From Bacillota bacterium (GTDB lineage Bacteria > Bacillota > Sulfobacillia > Sulfobacillales > Sulfobacillaceae): DNA of 64,000 bases. Positions 32,758 to 41,901 of the stretch are shown piece after piece (the stretch's first letter is position 1; each line of letters opens with the position of its first letter). The position numbers and the translations under genes are program-made. The stretch is taken from contig JAPNUO010000001.1 in NCBI GenBank assembly GCA_026627065.1, positions 496,001 to 560,000 on the forward strand, in the 5' to 3' direction. Under the pieces are notes generated by a model. It did no database searches. It worked only from the letters and a program-made list of their open reading frames with translations, and was not told the DNA's origin.

Positions 32758-32938
32758 GCTGTCATCCCCTTTTTGCCGGCGCACTTTCCAGAGCCGTGTG
32801 ACCTCATTCCCCACTGGGACATCCGCCTGTATTCTTCCAGTTTACATATCTTGCGCAAAAAGGAAAGGCGCCCCGCCTTCGTGGTCACTGGCGCACAAGG
32901 GCTTTAAGGCTCCTTCAGTCCAGATCGCCTTCAAAGCG

Positions 32939-33523
32939 TCAGGCGGGCGATACCACTCCCAGCACGCGTTCCACGAGGATTAAGAATTCTTGGGCCACCG
33001 CCTCGGAAGAAAGGCGTCCTTCCGGATGGTACCAGCGGACCACCCCGTTGAGGGCCGATAAGATGAAGAGCCGGGTTAGGCTTTCGTCGCGCAAATGAAA
33101 CCGCCCTTGTTCTATTCCCTCCAGCAGCACGCGATCCCATAAGCGTTCGTAACCTCGGCGCAGTTTTCGCGCCTCGCTGCGAGTATTCTCGCTCAATTCA
33201 TGGTCGTCGTCCAGGTACACCCGGGCCCAGGCCCGGCTCTGTTCGATGACGCGCAGATGAGCCAAAATCATGCGTCGAATCTTTTCGTCCGGGGGACCTT
33301 GAGATTCCACGATAGGGCCCACCGCCCCGCTAAAATCCTCCGCGGCCCGGCGCACAATTTCAAGATATAAGTCTTCCTTTGTCGCAATGTGGGCATAGAG
33401 GCTGCCGGACAGAACGCCGGCCACTTCCGCGATGTCGCGTACAGTCGTCGCGCGAAAGCCTCTTTCGGCAAAGAGCTGCGCGGCCGCCTCTACAATTGCG
33501 TCTCGCCGGCTCTTACGCGCCAT
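32939..33523 (-). CDS. TetR/AcrR family regulator
   Basis: A 194-residue repressor type. The N-terminal DNA-binding domain reads RRDAIVEAAAQLFAERGFRATTVRDIAEVAG with a helix-turn-helix around residues 26-46, followed by LYAHIATKEDLYLEI. The remainder is an all-helical ligand domain of the FadR/YsiA-like kind. Its start lies 11 bases inside the end of purK, so it is translated with the purE-purK mRNA; it may control the DUF420/MFS genes downstream, or fatty-acyl metabolism genes elsewhere. Ligand unknown. Confidence 0.9.
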   Translation of the reverse strand: MARKSRRDAIVEAAAQLFAERGFRATTVRDIAEVAGVLSGSLYAHIATKEDLYLEIVRRAAEDFSGAVGPIVESQGPPDEKIRRMILAHLRVIEQSRAWARVYLDDDHELSENTRSEARKLRRGYERLWDRVLLEGIEQGRFHLRDESLTRLFILSALNGVVRWYHPEGRLSSEAVAQEFLILVERVLGVVSPA

Positions 33524-34661
33524 CGTGCCATTGTCCTCCTAACATTTCCTTAATTCTCCTTGCTTCGGCCAGCGCGCGATCTCGGGAGTCCGCGAGAATG
33601 GTCACGTGGCCGACTTTCCGGCCCGGACGCATCTCGCGTTTTTCATACCAGTGCAGCTGCACGCCATCCATGGCCGCGACGCGCGTGAGGCGCGACCAAT
33701 CGCCATCCAAAAATAGGTCGCCCAAGAGGTTGACCATCACCACCGGACTCCACCAACGCGGCGTGAGTACCGGCCACCCGGCCACCGCCCGCACATGCTG
33801 CATAAATTGCGAAGGCCAGGCGGCATCAATGGTCCAATGCCCCGAATTGTGGGGACGGGGCGCCATTTCATTAAACAGGATCTCGCCTTGGTCAGTCACA
33901 AAAAATTCCAACGCCATGACGCCCACCAGTTCTAACCCTGAAGCCAGTTGCCGAGCAGCGGACTCCAAGGCTGCCCGCTCTTTCTCCGACACCCCTGCCG
34001 GCACCACACTGTAATCGAGAATGCCCCGGTGATGGTGATTTTCCGTCGCCGGATAGGTCACCAGATTGCCGTGAACGTCACGCGCCACGACCACGGAAAC
34101 TTCCCGCGTAAAAGCCACCCATTTTTCGTAAATGTACACGCGAGACGCCTCAAGCTGCTGGCCCACAGCGATTGCCTCTGCCGCGTTCCCGATCACCACT
34201 TGACCTTTGCCGTCGTACCCTCCGCTGACCGTCTTTAACACGCCTGGCGTGCCGAGATCCTTTGCCGCATCCAAAAGATCCTGAGCGGTTTGAACGCGCC
34301 GGTAGGGCGTGGTCGCCAGGCCAAAGGCGCGCGCGGCGTCTTTTTCCCGTAGACGTTCCTGGCAGATTCGCAAAATGTCAAACGACGGAAACACTGGCTT
34401 TTCTTCAGCTATCCGCTGCGCCAAACGCCAGTTAATGTTTTCAAACTCGTACGTGACGCGATCGACCCGGGACACAAAGGCATCCCATGCTGCTTCGCTG
34501 TCGTACGGCTCGGAGAGATGGTGATCGGCCACCAAAAACGCCGGGCTTTCGGGTTGCGGATCCCAGACCATGGTGCGAATTCCTAAGACTCGCGCCGCCA
34601 GCGCCATCATCCGCCCTAACTGACCGCCGCCCAAAATACCTAAAGTGCTGCCGATTGGCAT
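33513..34661 (-). CDS. purK: N5-carboxyaminoimidazole ribonucleotide synthase
   Basis: PurK carboxylates AIR with ATP and bicarbonate in purine synthesis. The protein (about 382 residues) starts with GILGGGQLGRMM, has the ATP-grasp region around VLKTVSGGYDGKGQVVI near residue 145, and the metal-binding EFFVTDQGEILFNEMAPRPHNSGHW near residue 265. The ATG at 34661 overlaps the purE stop (TGATG); an in-frame ATG five codons earlier (34676) is an alternative. The 3' end overlaps the TetR gene. Confidence 0.93.
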   Translation of the reverse strand: MPIGSTLGILGGGQLGRMMALAARVLGIRTMVWDPQPESPAFLVADHHLSEPYDSEAAWDAFVSRVDRVTYEFENINWRLAQRIAEEKPVFPSFDILRICQERLREKDAARAFGLATTPYRRVQTAQDLLDAAKDLGTPGVLKTVSGGYDGKGQVVIGNAAEAIAVGQQLEASRVYIYEKWVAFTREVSVVVARDVHGNLVTYPATENHHHRGILDYSVVPAGVSEKERAALESAARQLASGLELVGVMALEFFVTDQGEILFNEMAPRPHNSGHWTIDAAWPSQFMQHVRAVAGWPVLTPRWWSPVVMVNLLGDLFLDGDWSRLTRVAAMDGVQLHWYEKREMRPGRKVGHVTILADSRDRALAEARRIKEMLGGQWHDGA

Positions 34662-35179
34662 CAACTCGCTGTCCATGCCTTCACCGTCCGATCCTGCTCG
34701 GCCACCATACTTTCGAGATGGTGGCGATATTCGGCGAGTCGTGTCCGAAGCGCGTCGTTGGTAATCGCCAGGATACGCACGGCATAGAGCGCGGCGTTCT
34801 CGGCGCCCGCCTTGCCAATGGCCATGGTGCCCACCGGCACTCCTCCAGGCATCTGAACAATGGATAAGAGCGAATCGAGCCCGTGCAGTGAAGCCGTCAT
34901 GATTGGCACCCCGACAACCGGCAGCAACGTCGCGCTCGCGATCATTCCCGGCAAATGGGCCGCGCCGCCTGCGCCCGCCACGATCACCTGGTATCCCCTG
35001 GCAGCCGCCTCTTGAGCAAACGCCAGCATTCGTTGCGGCGTTCGGTGAGCCGACAGCACGTGCACGTCGTACGGCACCTCGAATTCCTTGAGCTTCTTTG
35101 CCGTATGCTCCAACGTTTCCCAGTCCGACTGACTGCCCATGACAATAGCAACCACGCGCGACGCTCCTCTTTCTGTCAT
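34661..35179 (-). CDS. purE: N5-carboxyaminoimidazole ribonucleotide mutase
   Basis: PurE moves the carboxyl group of N5-CAIR to give CAIR. Class I landmarks are GSQSDWETL near residue 15, LSAHRTPQRM near residue 43 and AGGAAHLPGM near residue 70. The 172-residue length is normal. The ATG follows GAGGAGGC. It is the first gene of the purE-purK-tetR unit and is divergent from asnB. No purine riboswitch is visible in the 150-base divergent spacer. Confidence 0.95.
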   Translation of the reverse strand: MTERGASRVVAIVMGSQSDWETLEHTAKKLKEFEVPYDVHVLSAHRTPQRMLAFAQEAAARGYQVIVAGAGGAAHLPGMIASATLLPVVGVPIMTASLHGLDSLLSIVQMPGGVPVGTMAIGKAGAENAALYAVRILAITNDALRTRLAEYRHHLESMVAEQDRTVKAWTAS

Positions 35180-35327
35180 TTCCGTGCCTCCTCACCGCGT
35201 CTTGGCAAAATGCAACAATTCCCCCAGGAATCGCCGCTCGGAGATCCGAGGCACAGTATTCCCCCTTAGCATAGAGTATTTTGCCATGGGAACCAACCAA
35301 CAACTCATGCAAAAGGAGGATCTGCGC

Positions 35328-37172
35328 ATGTGCGGAATTGCCGGCTGGGTCAGCCATCAACACGCGGTGAAGCGATCACAAGGGGATGTGGAGGCCATGG
35401 CGAAGCCGATGACGTGCCGCGGCCCCGACGGCAGCGGCACCTGGATTACCCCCGAGGTCGGCTTCGCCCACCGCCGCCTGATTGTCATTGATCCCGAAGG
35501 CGGAACGCAGCCCATGTCGCGCCGTGTCGGCAACGCGACCTATACTATTGTGTACAATGGCGAAATATACAACTTTCCCGAGCTGAGGGAAGAACTGGCC
35601 GCCCACGGGTATGTGTTTCAAACGCGTTCCGACACCGAGGTGCTGCTGACCGCCTACATCGCCTGGGGAGCCGACGCGGTGAGCCGTCTGAACGGCATCT
35701 ATGCCTTCGCCATTTGGGACAGCCAACGGCACACCCTCTATCTCGCCCGCGATCGCCTTGGGGTCAAACCGCTGTTCTACGCAGAAATTGACGGGAACTT
35801 CCTGTTTGCCTCCGAGATCAAGGGGCTGCTGGCCCATCCGCTCGTTTCCCGTCGCGTTTACCGCGACGGCCTCGCCGAGGTTTTTGCGCTGGGGCCGCAA
35901 AGGACGCCGGGACACGGCGTCTTTGCCGACATCCGTGAATTGCGCCCAGGTTACCATCTCATTCACGGACCTCAGGGCACCACGATCCAGCCTTACTGGA
36001 CTTTGGAGGCCAAACCCCATACCGACGACTTCGCCACCACCGTCGCTACGGTACGCCAGTTGGTAGAAGATGCAGTAACCCGGCAACTGGTGGCGGACGT
36101 CCCGGTGGTCACCTTGCTGTCAGGCGGCATCGACTCCAGCATCGTCACCGCGGTTGCAGCCCGAGCCTTTGACAGCCAGGGACGAGGGCCCATGCGCACC
36201 TTTTCTATAGACTTCAAGGATATGGCTCGGTATTTTCGCGCCAACGGCTTTCAAACCAACCTCGACGCCCCTTGGGTGGCCCGCGTGTCGCAATATCTCG
36301 GCACCTGGCATACGCGGGTGGAGCTCGACACCCCGGACTTAGACGCCTATTTGCTCCCCGCAATGCGGGCGCGAGACTTGCCAGGACACGCCGACGTAGA
36401 CACGTCGCTCCTCATTTTTTCGCAACGCATTAAAGAAAGCGCTACCGTGGGCCTCTCCGGGGAAGCTGCCGACGAAGTCTTTGGAGGCTATCCGTGGTTC
36501 CACCGGCCCGACGCGCTCAGCGCAGACACCTTCCCGTGGGCACTGAGGCTTCGCGACAGATTAGCCGTCTTGCATCCCGACTTTCGCGCCTATCTGAATG
36601 CGGAGCAGTACGTGAGCGAGCGCTACCAGGAAGCTCTGGAGGAAGTGGCCCACCTGCCTGACGAGCCCGCCCACGAACATCGCCTGCGCGAAATCTCTTA
36701 TCTTAGCCTAACGCGGTTCTTGCCCACGCTCTTGGATCGTAAGGATCGCATGACTATGGCCGCCAGTTTGGAGGTCCGGGTACCGTTTTGCGATCACCGC
36801 CTAGTGGAATACGTGTACAACGTTCCCTGGGATTGGAAGAATTACCGCGGCATCACGAAGGGACTTTTGCGCCAGGCGGCGGCCGGATGGCTCCCCGACG
36901 CTGTCCTCATGCGGCAAAAATCTCCCTACCCGTCTACCCCCAATCCGAGCTATTTTGACGCTATGGCCAAAAGACTTTTGGACATCTTGCACGACACGTT
37001 CTCGCCCTTAAAGCCCCTGATCAACCCCCCCTATCTCGAGCGCCTGATCCGGGAGGGCCCACAGTCGGAACAAATTCCTTGGTTCGGCCAGCTGATGGGA
37101 AACGCGCAGTTGTTTGCCTTTCTCGTGCAAGCCGACGCCTGGCTCCGCGAATACGATGTCGAGATTGTCTAA
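35328..37172 (+). CDS. asnB: Asparagine synthetase, glutamine-hydrolysing
   Basis: AsnB makes asparagine from aspartate, ATP and glutamine. The N-terminal glutaminase domain starts with the catalytic Cys (MCGIAGW) and includes CRGPDGSG and VYNGEIYN. The C-terminal synthetase domain has the PP-loop SGGIDSSI near residue 266 and the conserved SGEAADEVFGGYPW near residue 380. The protein has 614 residues. The ATG at 35328 follows AAAAGGAGGA; the frame is open 63 codons upstream, but Cys2 must be exposed after Met removal, so this start is firm. Confidence 0.96.
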   Translation: MCGIAGWVSHQHAVKRSQGDVEAMAKPMTCRGPDGSGTWITPEVGFAHRRLIVIDPEGGTQPMSRRVGNATYTIVYNGEIYNFPELREELAAHGYVFQTRSDTEVLLTAYIAWGADAVSRLNGIYAFAIWDSQRHTLYLARDRLGVKPLFYAEIDGNFLFASEIKGLLAHPLVSRRVYRDGLAEVFALGPQRTPGHGVFADIRELRPGYHLIHGPQGTTIQPYWTLEAKPHTDDFATTVATVRQLVEDAVTRQLVADVPVVTLLSGGIDSSIVTAVAARAFDSQGRGPMRTFSIDFKDMARYFRANGFQTNLDAPWVARVSQYLGTWHTRVELDTPDLDAYLLPAMRARDLPGHADVDTSLLIFSQRIKESATVGLSGEAADEVFGGYPWFHRPDALSADTFPWALRLRDRLAVLHPDFRAYLNAEQYVSERYQEALEEVAHLPDEPAHEHRLREISYLSLTRFLPTLLDRKDRMTMAASLEVRVPFCDHRLVEYVYNVPWDWKNYRGITKGLLRQAAAGWLPDAVLMRQKSPYPSTPNPSYFDAMAKRLLDILHDTFSPLKPLINPPYLERLIREGPQSEQIPWFGQLMGNAQLFAFLVQADAWLREYDVEIV

Positions 37173-37410
37173 TTGTCTAAAGGCTGAACCATGAGACAGG
37201 CATGCCGGCCCCGAGGGGCGGCACGCGGACGCCATCTTTTTCTGATTAACCTCTTCAGCCGAGACCAAGCGCGGATAAATTCCGCGCTTGAGGCCGAAGG
37301 GAGCGACTTATTTTTTCCGCCTCCCCACCGGAGGCGAGATTTGCTAGCATACAAGGTAAACGAGCAACGCACGGTTCATTGGATCCGTATATGCGAAAAG
37401 AGGGATGTGC
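37173..37410 (+). other. Leader with several hairpins between asnB and the lipoate transferase
   Basis: Three structures lie in order: a bulged stem GCCGGCCCC/GGGGCGGC (about 37203-37221), a perfect 10-bp stem CAAGCGCGGA/TCCGCGCTTG (37266-37290), and CGCCTCC/GGAGGCG (around 37318-37336). The last is preceded, not followed, by a T run (about 37310-37316). The first may terminate asnB. No known riboswitch or T-box core is recognised. Confidence 0.45.
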
Positions 37411-38178
37411 GTGTTGTCTGCACGACTGGTGTATTTATCTCCCAACGCGCCCAGCGAGGAGCTTCGCCTGTCCCCCGTCCTGGCCGAAACCGTCGCGCGA
37501 TGGTGTGCGGCCAAGGAGGCGACAGCCGTAGTCATTCGCCATCAGTCGCCCTACGTGCTGCTTGGACCCAAAGATCGCCGCCTGCCGAATCTGTCACACG
37601 CGGTGCAATGGCTTGAGTCTCAGGGATATCCTGTATTCATGCGCATTGGAGGCGGCTCTGCCGTATTGCTCGACGGTGACTGCCTAAGCTTTGCCGTCAG
37701 TCGGCCATGTCGCGACTTGACCGCCTGGCAAGACAATTTCCTCACCATGAGCCGTGGCGTCATCCGCGCCCTTCATGCGCTCGGGATTCCCGCGGAATTT
37801 GGGCGAGCCGCGGGATCGTACTGCGAAGGACCTTACGACCTCGTCGTCCATGGCCGCAAAATCGCTGGCATCGCGCAAGCCATCCGCGGCGGGTTCGCGT
37901 TGGTCAGCGGCATGCTGCTGGTCCGACAGGATCCCGAGCGCACGACCCACCTCCTGCAGGAATTCTATCACCGCGCCGGAAGTCCCCTGCGCTTAGAGGC
38001 CAGCGCAGTAACCGCCCTCCACCGTTTTCCGGGCCTGGCAGGGGTCACCCTGGCGCAGGTCGAGCAGGCCTTAATCGACGGCTTCGCTGCCGACTATGCG
38101 TTAAGCCCCCAGCCTTTGAGCTCGGCCGAGAAGGCTCTGGCCCAACAGCTGTTGACAGAGCGGCGCCTCCTAGCTTAA
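37411..38178 (+). CDS. Lipoate/octanoate protein transferase (BPL/LplA/LipB fold)
   Basis: A 255-residue protein of the biotin/lipoate ligase fold. RIGGGSAVLLDGDCLSFAV near residues 77-95 is the substrate loop, and GPYDLVVHGRKIAGIAQ near residues 142-158 contains the catalytic lysine region. The GSYCEG just before it carries a cysteine where LipM and LipL octanoyltransferases have their acyl-thioester Cys, so octanoyl transfer is more likely than ATP-dependent lipoate ligation. The GTG at 37411 is preferred because AGAGGG lies six bases upstream. Confidence 0.85.
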   Translation: MLSARLVYLSPNAPSEELRLSPVLAETVARWCAAKEATAVVIRHQSPYVLLGPKDRRLPNLSHAVQWLESQGYPVFMRIGGGSAVLLDGDCLSFAVSRPCRDLTAWQDNFLTMSRGVIRALHALGIPAEFGRAAGSYCEGPYDLVVHGRKIAGIAQAIRGGFALVSGMLLVRQDPERTTHLLQEFYHRAGSPLRLEASAVTALHRFPGLAGVTLAQVEQALIDGFAADYALSPQPLSSAEKALAQQLLTERRLLA

Positions 38179-38200
38179 ACACCGATGCCTGTTCGCATGA

Positions 38201-38228
38201 GGAGGCCCCGGCAGCAGCCGGGGCCTCC
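38201..38228. terminator. 12-bp hairpin between convergent genes
   Basis: A perfect stem GGAGGCCCCGGC/GCCGGGGCCTCC (38201-38212 with 38217-38228) with loop AGCA. No T tract follows on either strand, but position between two convergent stops suggests a transcription block. Confidence 0.6.
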
Positions 38229-38243
38229 TGCTGTTGCGCCGTC

Positions 38244-40565
38244 TCATTCTTGCCGCTGGCGCACCATGGACAGCACCATATCGGGAGTCACGGGAAGCGT
38301 GTCCACAAACGCGCCAAAGGGCGCCAACGCGTCGGAAATCGCGTTGGCCACGGCTGCGGGCGAAGCAATCAAGGATCCTTCCCCCATGCCTTTAATGCCC
38401 CCTTCACCGTCGGACGGCGTCTCGCGATGCTGAATGATCATCCGCGGCACGTCGGTGCTTTCCGGCAAAAGGTAATCCAAAAGCGAGGTCGTCACCAACT
38501 GCCCATCGTCATCATACCGAAGCGCCTCCAGCAGCACAGCGCCAATGCCTTGCGCAACGCCGCCTTGAATCTGCCCTTCGACAATCGTAGGATTGATTAA
38601 ACGTCCGCAGTCATTAACGACCACGTAACGCGTGACGCGCACGATGCCAGTGTGAATGTCCACTTCGACTTCCGCCACATGGGTGCCGTTGGAAAAGGAC
38701 ACAGGGCGCTTGGGCAAGTAGCGCGCCGTCACCTCGAGGCCAATCGGCAATCCTTCGGGAATTCGGCGCACATTCGTGTAGGCCGTCTCCGCAATCGTCC
38801 GGATGCTGACGGAGCGTTCCGGCACGCCCGCTACCCACGCTTCGCCGTGTCCCAGCTCAATGTCTTCCTCGCCCGCTTCCAGCAAATGCGCCGCGTATTT
38901 CACTAGCCGTTCCCGCATCTGGCGTCCCGCCACCAACGCCGCTCCACCGCCGATCGCGCCAGAGCGACTGCCCCCGGTGCCGCCGCCGTACGGCGCACTA
39001 TCAGTATCGCCGTGCAAAATCACAATGTCCTCCAGATTGACGCCCAATTGGTCCGCGATCAATTGAGCCATCGTGGTTTCGTGCCCCTGGCCGCTGGGTC
39101 CTAATCCCAATGCCGCCGTCACCCGGCCCGAGGGTTCAATGCGGATAGTGCACGACTCGTAGCCGACGGACCCCGCTTCCGAAGAGGCCATCGCTGTGGG
39201 TTCGACAAACACAGAAATACCGATCCCGCGATAACGTCCTTCCCGGCGTTCCTGGGCTTGCGCTTCACGAAAGGCCTCGTAGCCGATCAGCCGCAACGCG
39301 TCTTCAAAGGATTCTCGGTACGATCCCGGGTCGTAAATCATCCCTGCGGCATTTCGATAGGGAAACTGGTCAGGGCGAATCAAATTGCGGCGCCGTACTT
39401 CCGCAGGATCTAACTGGAGGTAACGAGCTACGCGATCAACAATACCTTCTTGAATGAAGGAAGCAATGGGGCCCCACACCCCGCGATACGCCCCCAAAGG
39501 GGTCTTGTTGGAATACGTACAATCGATGACCGTCGACAGGTGCGGAATGTCGTACGGGCCAGTGAGCACCCGGGCCGCCAGACTGGTCTCGCCCACCGCG
39601 CCCGAAAAGGGGTACGCCGGGTAGGCCCCACCGTCCGCCATCAAGTGATCGCGAATCGCAAGAATGCGGCCATCCCCATCAAAGGCCACTTCCACGTCGT
39701 GGATATCGTCCCGTCCATGCACGTCGCTGAGAAGCGACTCGGTGCGATCGGACACCCATTTGACAGGCCGGCGCAAGATTTGCGCCGCGCGCGCCACGAC
39801 AATGTCCTCCGGATAGCAGTTGGCTTTCATACCGAAGCCGCCGCCCACTTCCGGCACCACCACCCGCACCAAGTGCTCCGGGATCTCGAGCAGGTGACTA
39901 ATGTCCTCCCGCATTCGGTGGGGCGACTGGGTAGAAGCATATACCGTCAACCGCCCACTGGCCGGATCAATCATTGCTGCTGTGCCCCGGGGTTCCATGG
40001 TCACCGCCGTTTGCCGATTGGTGCGAAAGGTGGCAGTCAGGTGGTGGGGCGCCTGACGAAATGCTTCCTCGAATCCTTCGGTCTGATATTCTTCGTGAAA
40101 GAACACGTTGGGGGTGTGCGCATGCACCCGCCTCGGTTGATCGTGGATGGCGTCGCGCATGTTGAGCACTGGCGTCATGGGTCGGTATTCAATCTGCACC
40201 AGCTCGGCGGCGTCTTCGGCCACATAGCGGTCCTCAGCCACCACCGCCACCACGGGTTGACCCACGTACTGCACCTCGCGGTGCGCCAACACCGGTTGGC
40301 CTACCTCGTAGGAGGCCTTGTCCCACAATAAGACGGGACAATCGTCATAGGTAAATACAGCGTAGACCCCTGGGTGCCGCCGCGCGTTCTCCACGTCAAT
40401 ACGGACAATTTCCGCCGCCGCGTGAGGAGATCGCACAAAGGCCATGTGCAACATTCCCGGCACCTGAATGTCATCCAAAAACCGCGCCTGCCCACTGAGT
40501 AGGCGCGGATCTTCTACGCGCGACACGCGCGCCCCCATCATTTGCGGCCGCATGGCTTGAGCCAT
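38244..40565 (-). CDS. Molybdenum hydroxylase large subunit (CO dehydrogenase family, form II-like)
   Basis: A 773-residue molybdopterin-binding subunit of the xanthine oxidase family. It starts with RVEDPRLLSGQARFLDDI, typical of CoxL-like proteins, and has GGGFGMK near residue 235, QGHETTMAQL and the C-terminal GGIKGMGEGSLI with the catalytic Glu. The active-site loop reads GAYRGVWGP. True aerobic CO dehydrogenases (form I) have AYxCSFR with the copper-binding Cys. The AYRG form is that of form II and other hydroxylases, so the substrate is probably not CO. It overlaps the 2Fe-2S subunit gene (TAATG) and closes the operon. Confidence 0.9.
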   Translation of the reverse strand: MAQAMRPQMMGARVSRVEDPRLLSGQARFLDDIQVPGMLHMAFVRSPHAAAEIVRIDVENARRHPGVYAVFTYDDCPVLLWDKASYEVGQPVLAHREVQYVGQPVVAVVAEDRYVAEDAAELVQIEYRPMTPVLNMRDAIHDQPRRVHAHTPNVFFHEEYQTEGFEEAFRQAPHHLTATFRTNRQTAVTMEPRGTAAMIDPASGRLTVYASTQSPHRMREDISHLLEIPEHLVRVVVPEVGGGFGMKANCYPEDIVVARAAQILRRPVKWVSDRTESLLSDVHGRDDIHDVEVAFDGDGRILAIRDHLMADGGAYPAYPFSGAVGETSLAARVLTGPYDIPHLSTVIDCTYSNKTPLGAYRGVWGPIASFIQEGIVDRVARYLQLDPAEVRRRNLIRPDQFPYRNAAGMIYDPGSYRESFEDALRLIGYEAFREAQAQERREGRYRGIGISVFVEPTAMASSEAGSVGYESCTIRIEPSGRVTAALGLGPSGQGHETTMAQLIADQLGVNLEDIVILHGDTDSAPYGGGTGGSRSGAIGGGAALVAGRQMRERLVKYAAHLLEAGEEDIELGHGEAWVAGVPERSVSIRTIAETAYTNVRRIPEGLPIGLEVTARYLPKRPVSFSNGTHVAEVEVDIHTGIVRVTRYVVVNDCGRLINPTIVEGQIQGGVAQGIGAVLLEALRYDDDGQLVTTSLLDYLLPESTDVPRMIIQHRETPSDGEGGIKGMGEGSLIASPAAVANAISDALAPFGAFVDTLPVTPDMVLSMVRQRQE

Positions 40566-41047
40566 TAGCCCTCACCTCCTTGACCCGCGATCGACAACAC
40601 CGCGTCGACGATGAATTGGTAGCCGGTACAACGACAAAGATTGCCCGTCAGCGCTTCGCGCACGGTCTCTTCGTCCGGTGCAGGATGACGCTTCAACAGG
40701 GCTTCAGCGGTTAACAGCATGCCGGGCGTGCAGTAGCCGCACTGCAAGGCATGGTGGCGCCGAAAGGCTTCTTGCAAGGGGCTGAGTCCGTCGGCCGGCG
40801 TAATCCCCTCCACCGTGGTAATGGCGTGTCCTGCGGCTTGAACCGCAAACATGAGGCAACTGCGCACGGGCTCATCATCCACCCACACTGTGCACGCACC
40901 GCAGACCCCCTGTTCACAGCCTATGTGAGTGCCGGTCAATCCCAATTGATGGCGCAATACATCCGCTAAACTCCACCGTGGCGCCACTTCGACTCGATAG
41001 GGACGACCATTCACCGTGAGCTCCACCACACTGCGAGGTTCTGCCAT
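40565..41047 (-). CDS. Molybdenum hydroxylase 2Fe-2S subunit
   Basis: The small subunit carrying two 2Fe-2S clusters. [22 protein letters not shown] near residues 43-64 is the plant-type cluster, and CGYCTPGM with LCRCTGY near residues 103-140 is the alpha-helical cluster. The 160-residue length is standard for CoxS-like proteins. The ATG follows GAGGAG. It lies between the FAD and the molybdenum subunit genes, as electrons flow from the Mo site through these clusters to FAD. Confidence 0.95.
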   Translation of the reverse strand: MAEPRSVVELTVNGRPYRVEVAPRWSLADVLRHQLGLTGTHIGCEQGVCGACTVWVDDEPVRSCLMFAVQAAGHAITTVEGITPADGLSPLQEAFRRHHALQCGYCTPGMLLTAEALLKRHPAPDEETVREALTGNLCRCTGYQFIVDAVLSIAGQGGEG

Positions 41048-41053
41048 GCTGCT

Positions 41054-41860
41054 TCACTCCTCTCCGCCTGCGTTACGGTAGCTTTCCTCCGCTACCGCCA
41101 CCGCCAAATCATATTTGTATTGCTCCTTCTCATCCAGCGGAACTTGTCGCGCCAATTGAGCCCAGAGCGCTTGCCGGTCATTGGACTCTCTCGGCCACGC
41201 CTCAACCCCAAAGCGCCGCGGTCGGTCGCCGAACCCAAACCAGGTAACAGATCCTCCCGCCCCCACAATCTCGACGTAAGCCCCGGCGAGCGCGAAATCT
41301 CCGGGGCGCCGCGCCACCTCGTGAAATCCGATCCGCCCCGCCGGCAGCGGGATCTCCACCGCCGTCACCAGCTCGTTAGGCGCCAAAGCTGTGGTGTAAA
41401 AACCGGTAAAGAATTCGTCGGCCGGCAGGTTCCGTACCCCTTGGGGTCCCTGAGCCTGAATCACCCCGTTCAAAGCGACGAGCAAGGCCGGCAGTTCCGC
41501 TGCCGGGTCGGCATGGACCACACTCCCCCCGAGGGTGCCGCGCGTGCGAATCGCCCAGTGGCCAATGTGGCGGGCTGCCTGTGACAGCACAGGCAATAGG
41601 CGACGCACCTCAGGATGCTCTATCAACTGCTGGTGACGCACCAACGCCCCCAGCTGCAAGCTCCGCTCACCTGGCACAATCGCGGTTAAAGCCTGAATGG
41701 GGTTGATATCGACCAGCCGATTCGGCCGACTCAGCCGAAAATTCATGAGGGGGACCAGCGATTGGCCACCTGCCAACACCTTCGCTCCAGGAGAGTCTAA
41801 CGCCGCTAGCGCCTCCTCCACCGTCGAGGCCGGCACATACTCAAATGCTACAGGCTTCAT
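41054..41860 (-). CDS. Molybdenum hydroxylase FAD-binding subunit
   Basis: The medium subunit (about 268 residues). AGGQSLVPLMNFRLSRP near residue 31 and TLGGSVVHADPAAELPA near residue 110 are the FAD-binding signatures of the CoxM/xanthine dehydrogenase type. The second of two tandem ATGs (41860) gives better spacing to GGAGGAT. The gene is six bases upstream of the 2Fe-2S subunit gene. The gene order FAD - 2Fe-2S - Mo matches the CO dehydrogenase-like layout. Confidence 0.94.
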   Translation of the reverse strand: MKPVAFEYVPASTVEEALAALDSPGAKVLAGGQSLVPLMNFRLSRPNRLVDINPIQALTAIVPGERSLQLGALVRHQQLIEHPEVRRLLPVLSQAARHIGHWAIRTRGTLGGSVVHADPAAELPALLVALNGVIQAQGPQGVRNLPADEFFTGFYTTALAPNELVTAVEIPLPAGRIGFHEVARRPGDFALAGAYVEIVGAGGSVTWFGFGDRPRRFGVEAWPRESNDRQALWAQLARQVPLDEKEQYKYDLAVAVAEESYRNAGGEE

Positions 41861-41901
41861 CATATCCTCCTTCTCGCACGCACCGCGCAGTCATGTCCAC
41901 G

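Noticed and set aside
35376..36086. Minus-strand 236-codon frame inside asnB
   Set aside because: Fully antisense to a canonical asparagine synthetase and without independent support.
37203..37260. T-box leader upstream of the lipoate/octanoate transferase
   Set aside because: The stretch GGGGCGGCACGCGG loosely recalls the T-box core GGGTGGNACCGCG but has a gap and no matching terminator or specifier stem.
39450..40331. Plus-strand 293-codon frame inside the molybdenum hydroxylase large subunit gene
   Set aside because: Antisense to a well-supported gene, histidine-rich, no ribosome binding site or domain.
38244..40565. Annotation as CO dehydrogenase large subunit (CoxL form I)
   Set aside because: The catalytic loop is GAYRGVW rather than AYxCSFR; the Cu-binding Cys is absent.
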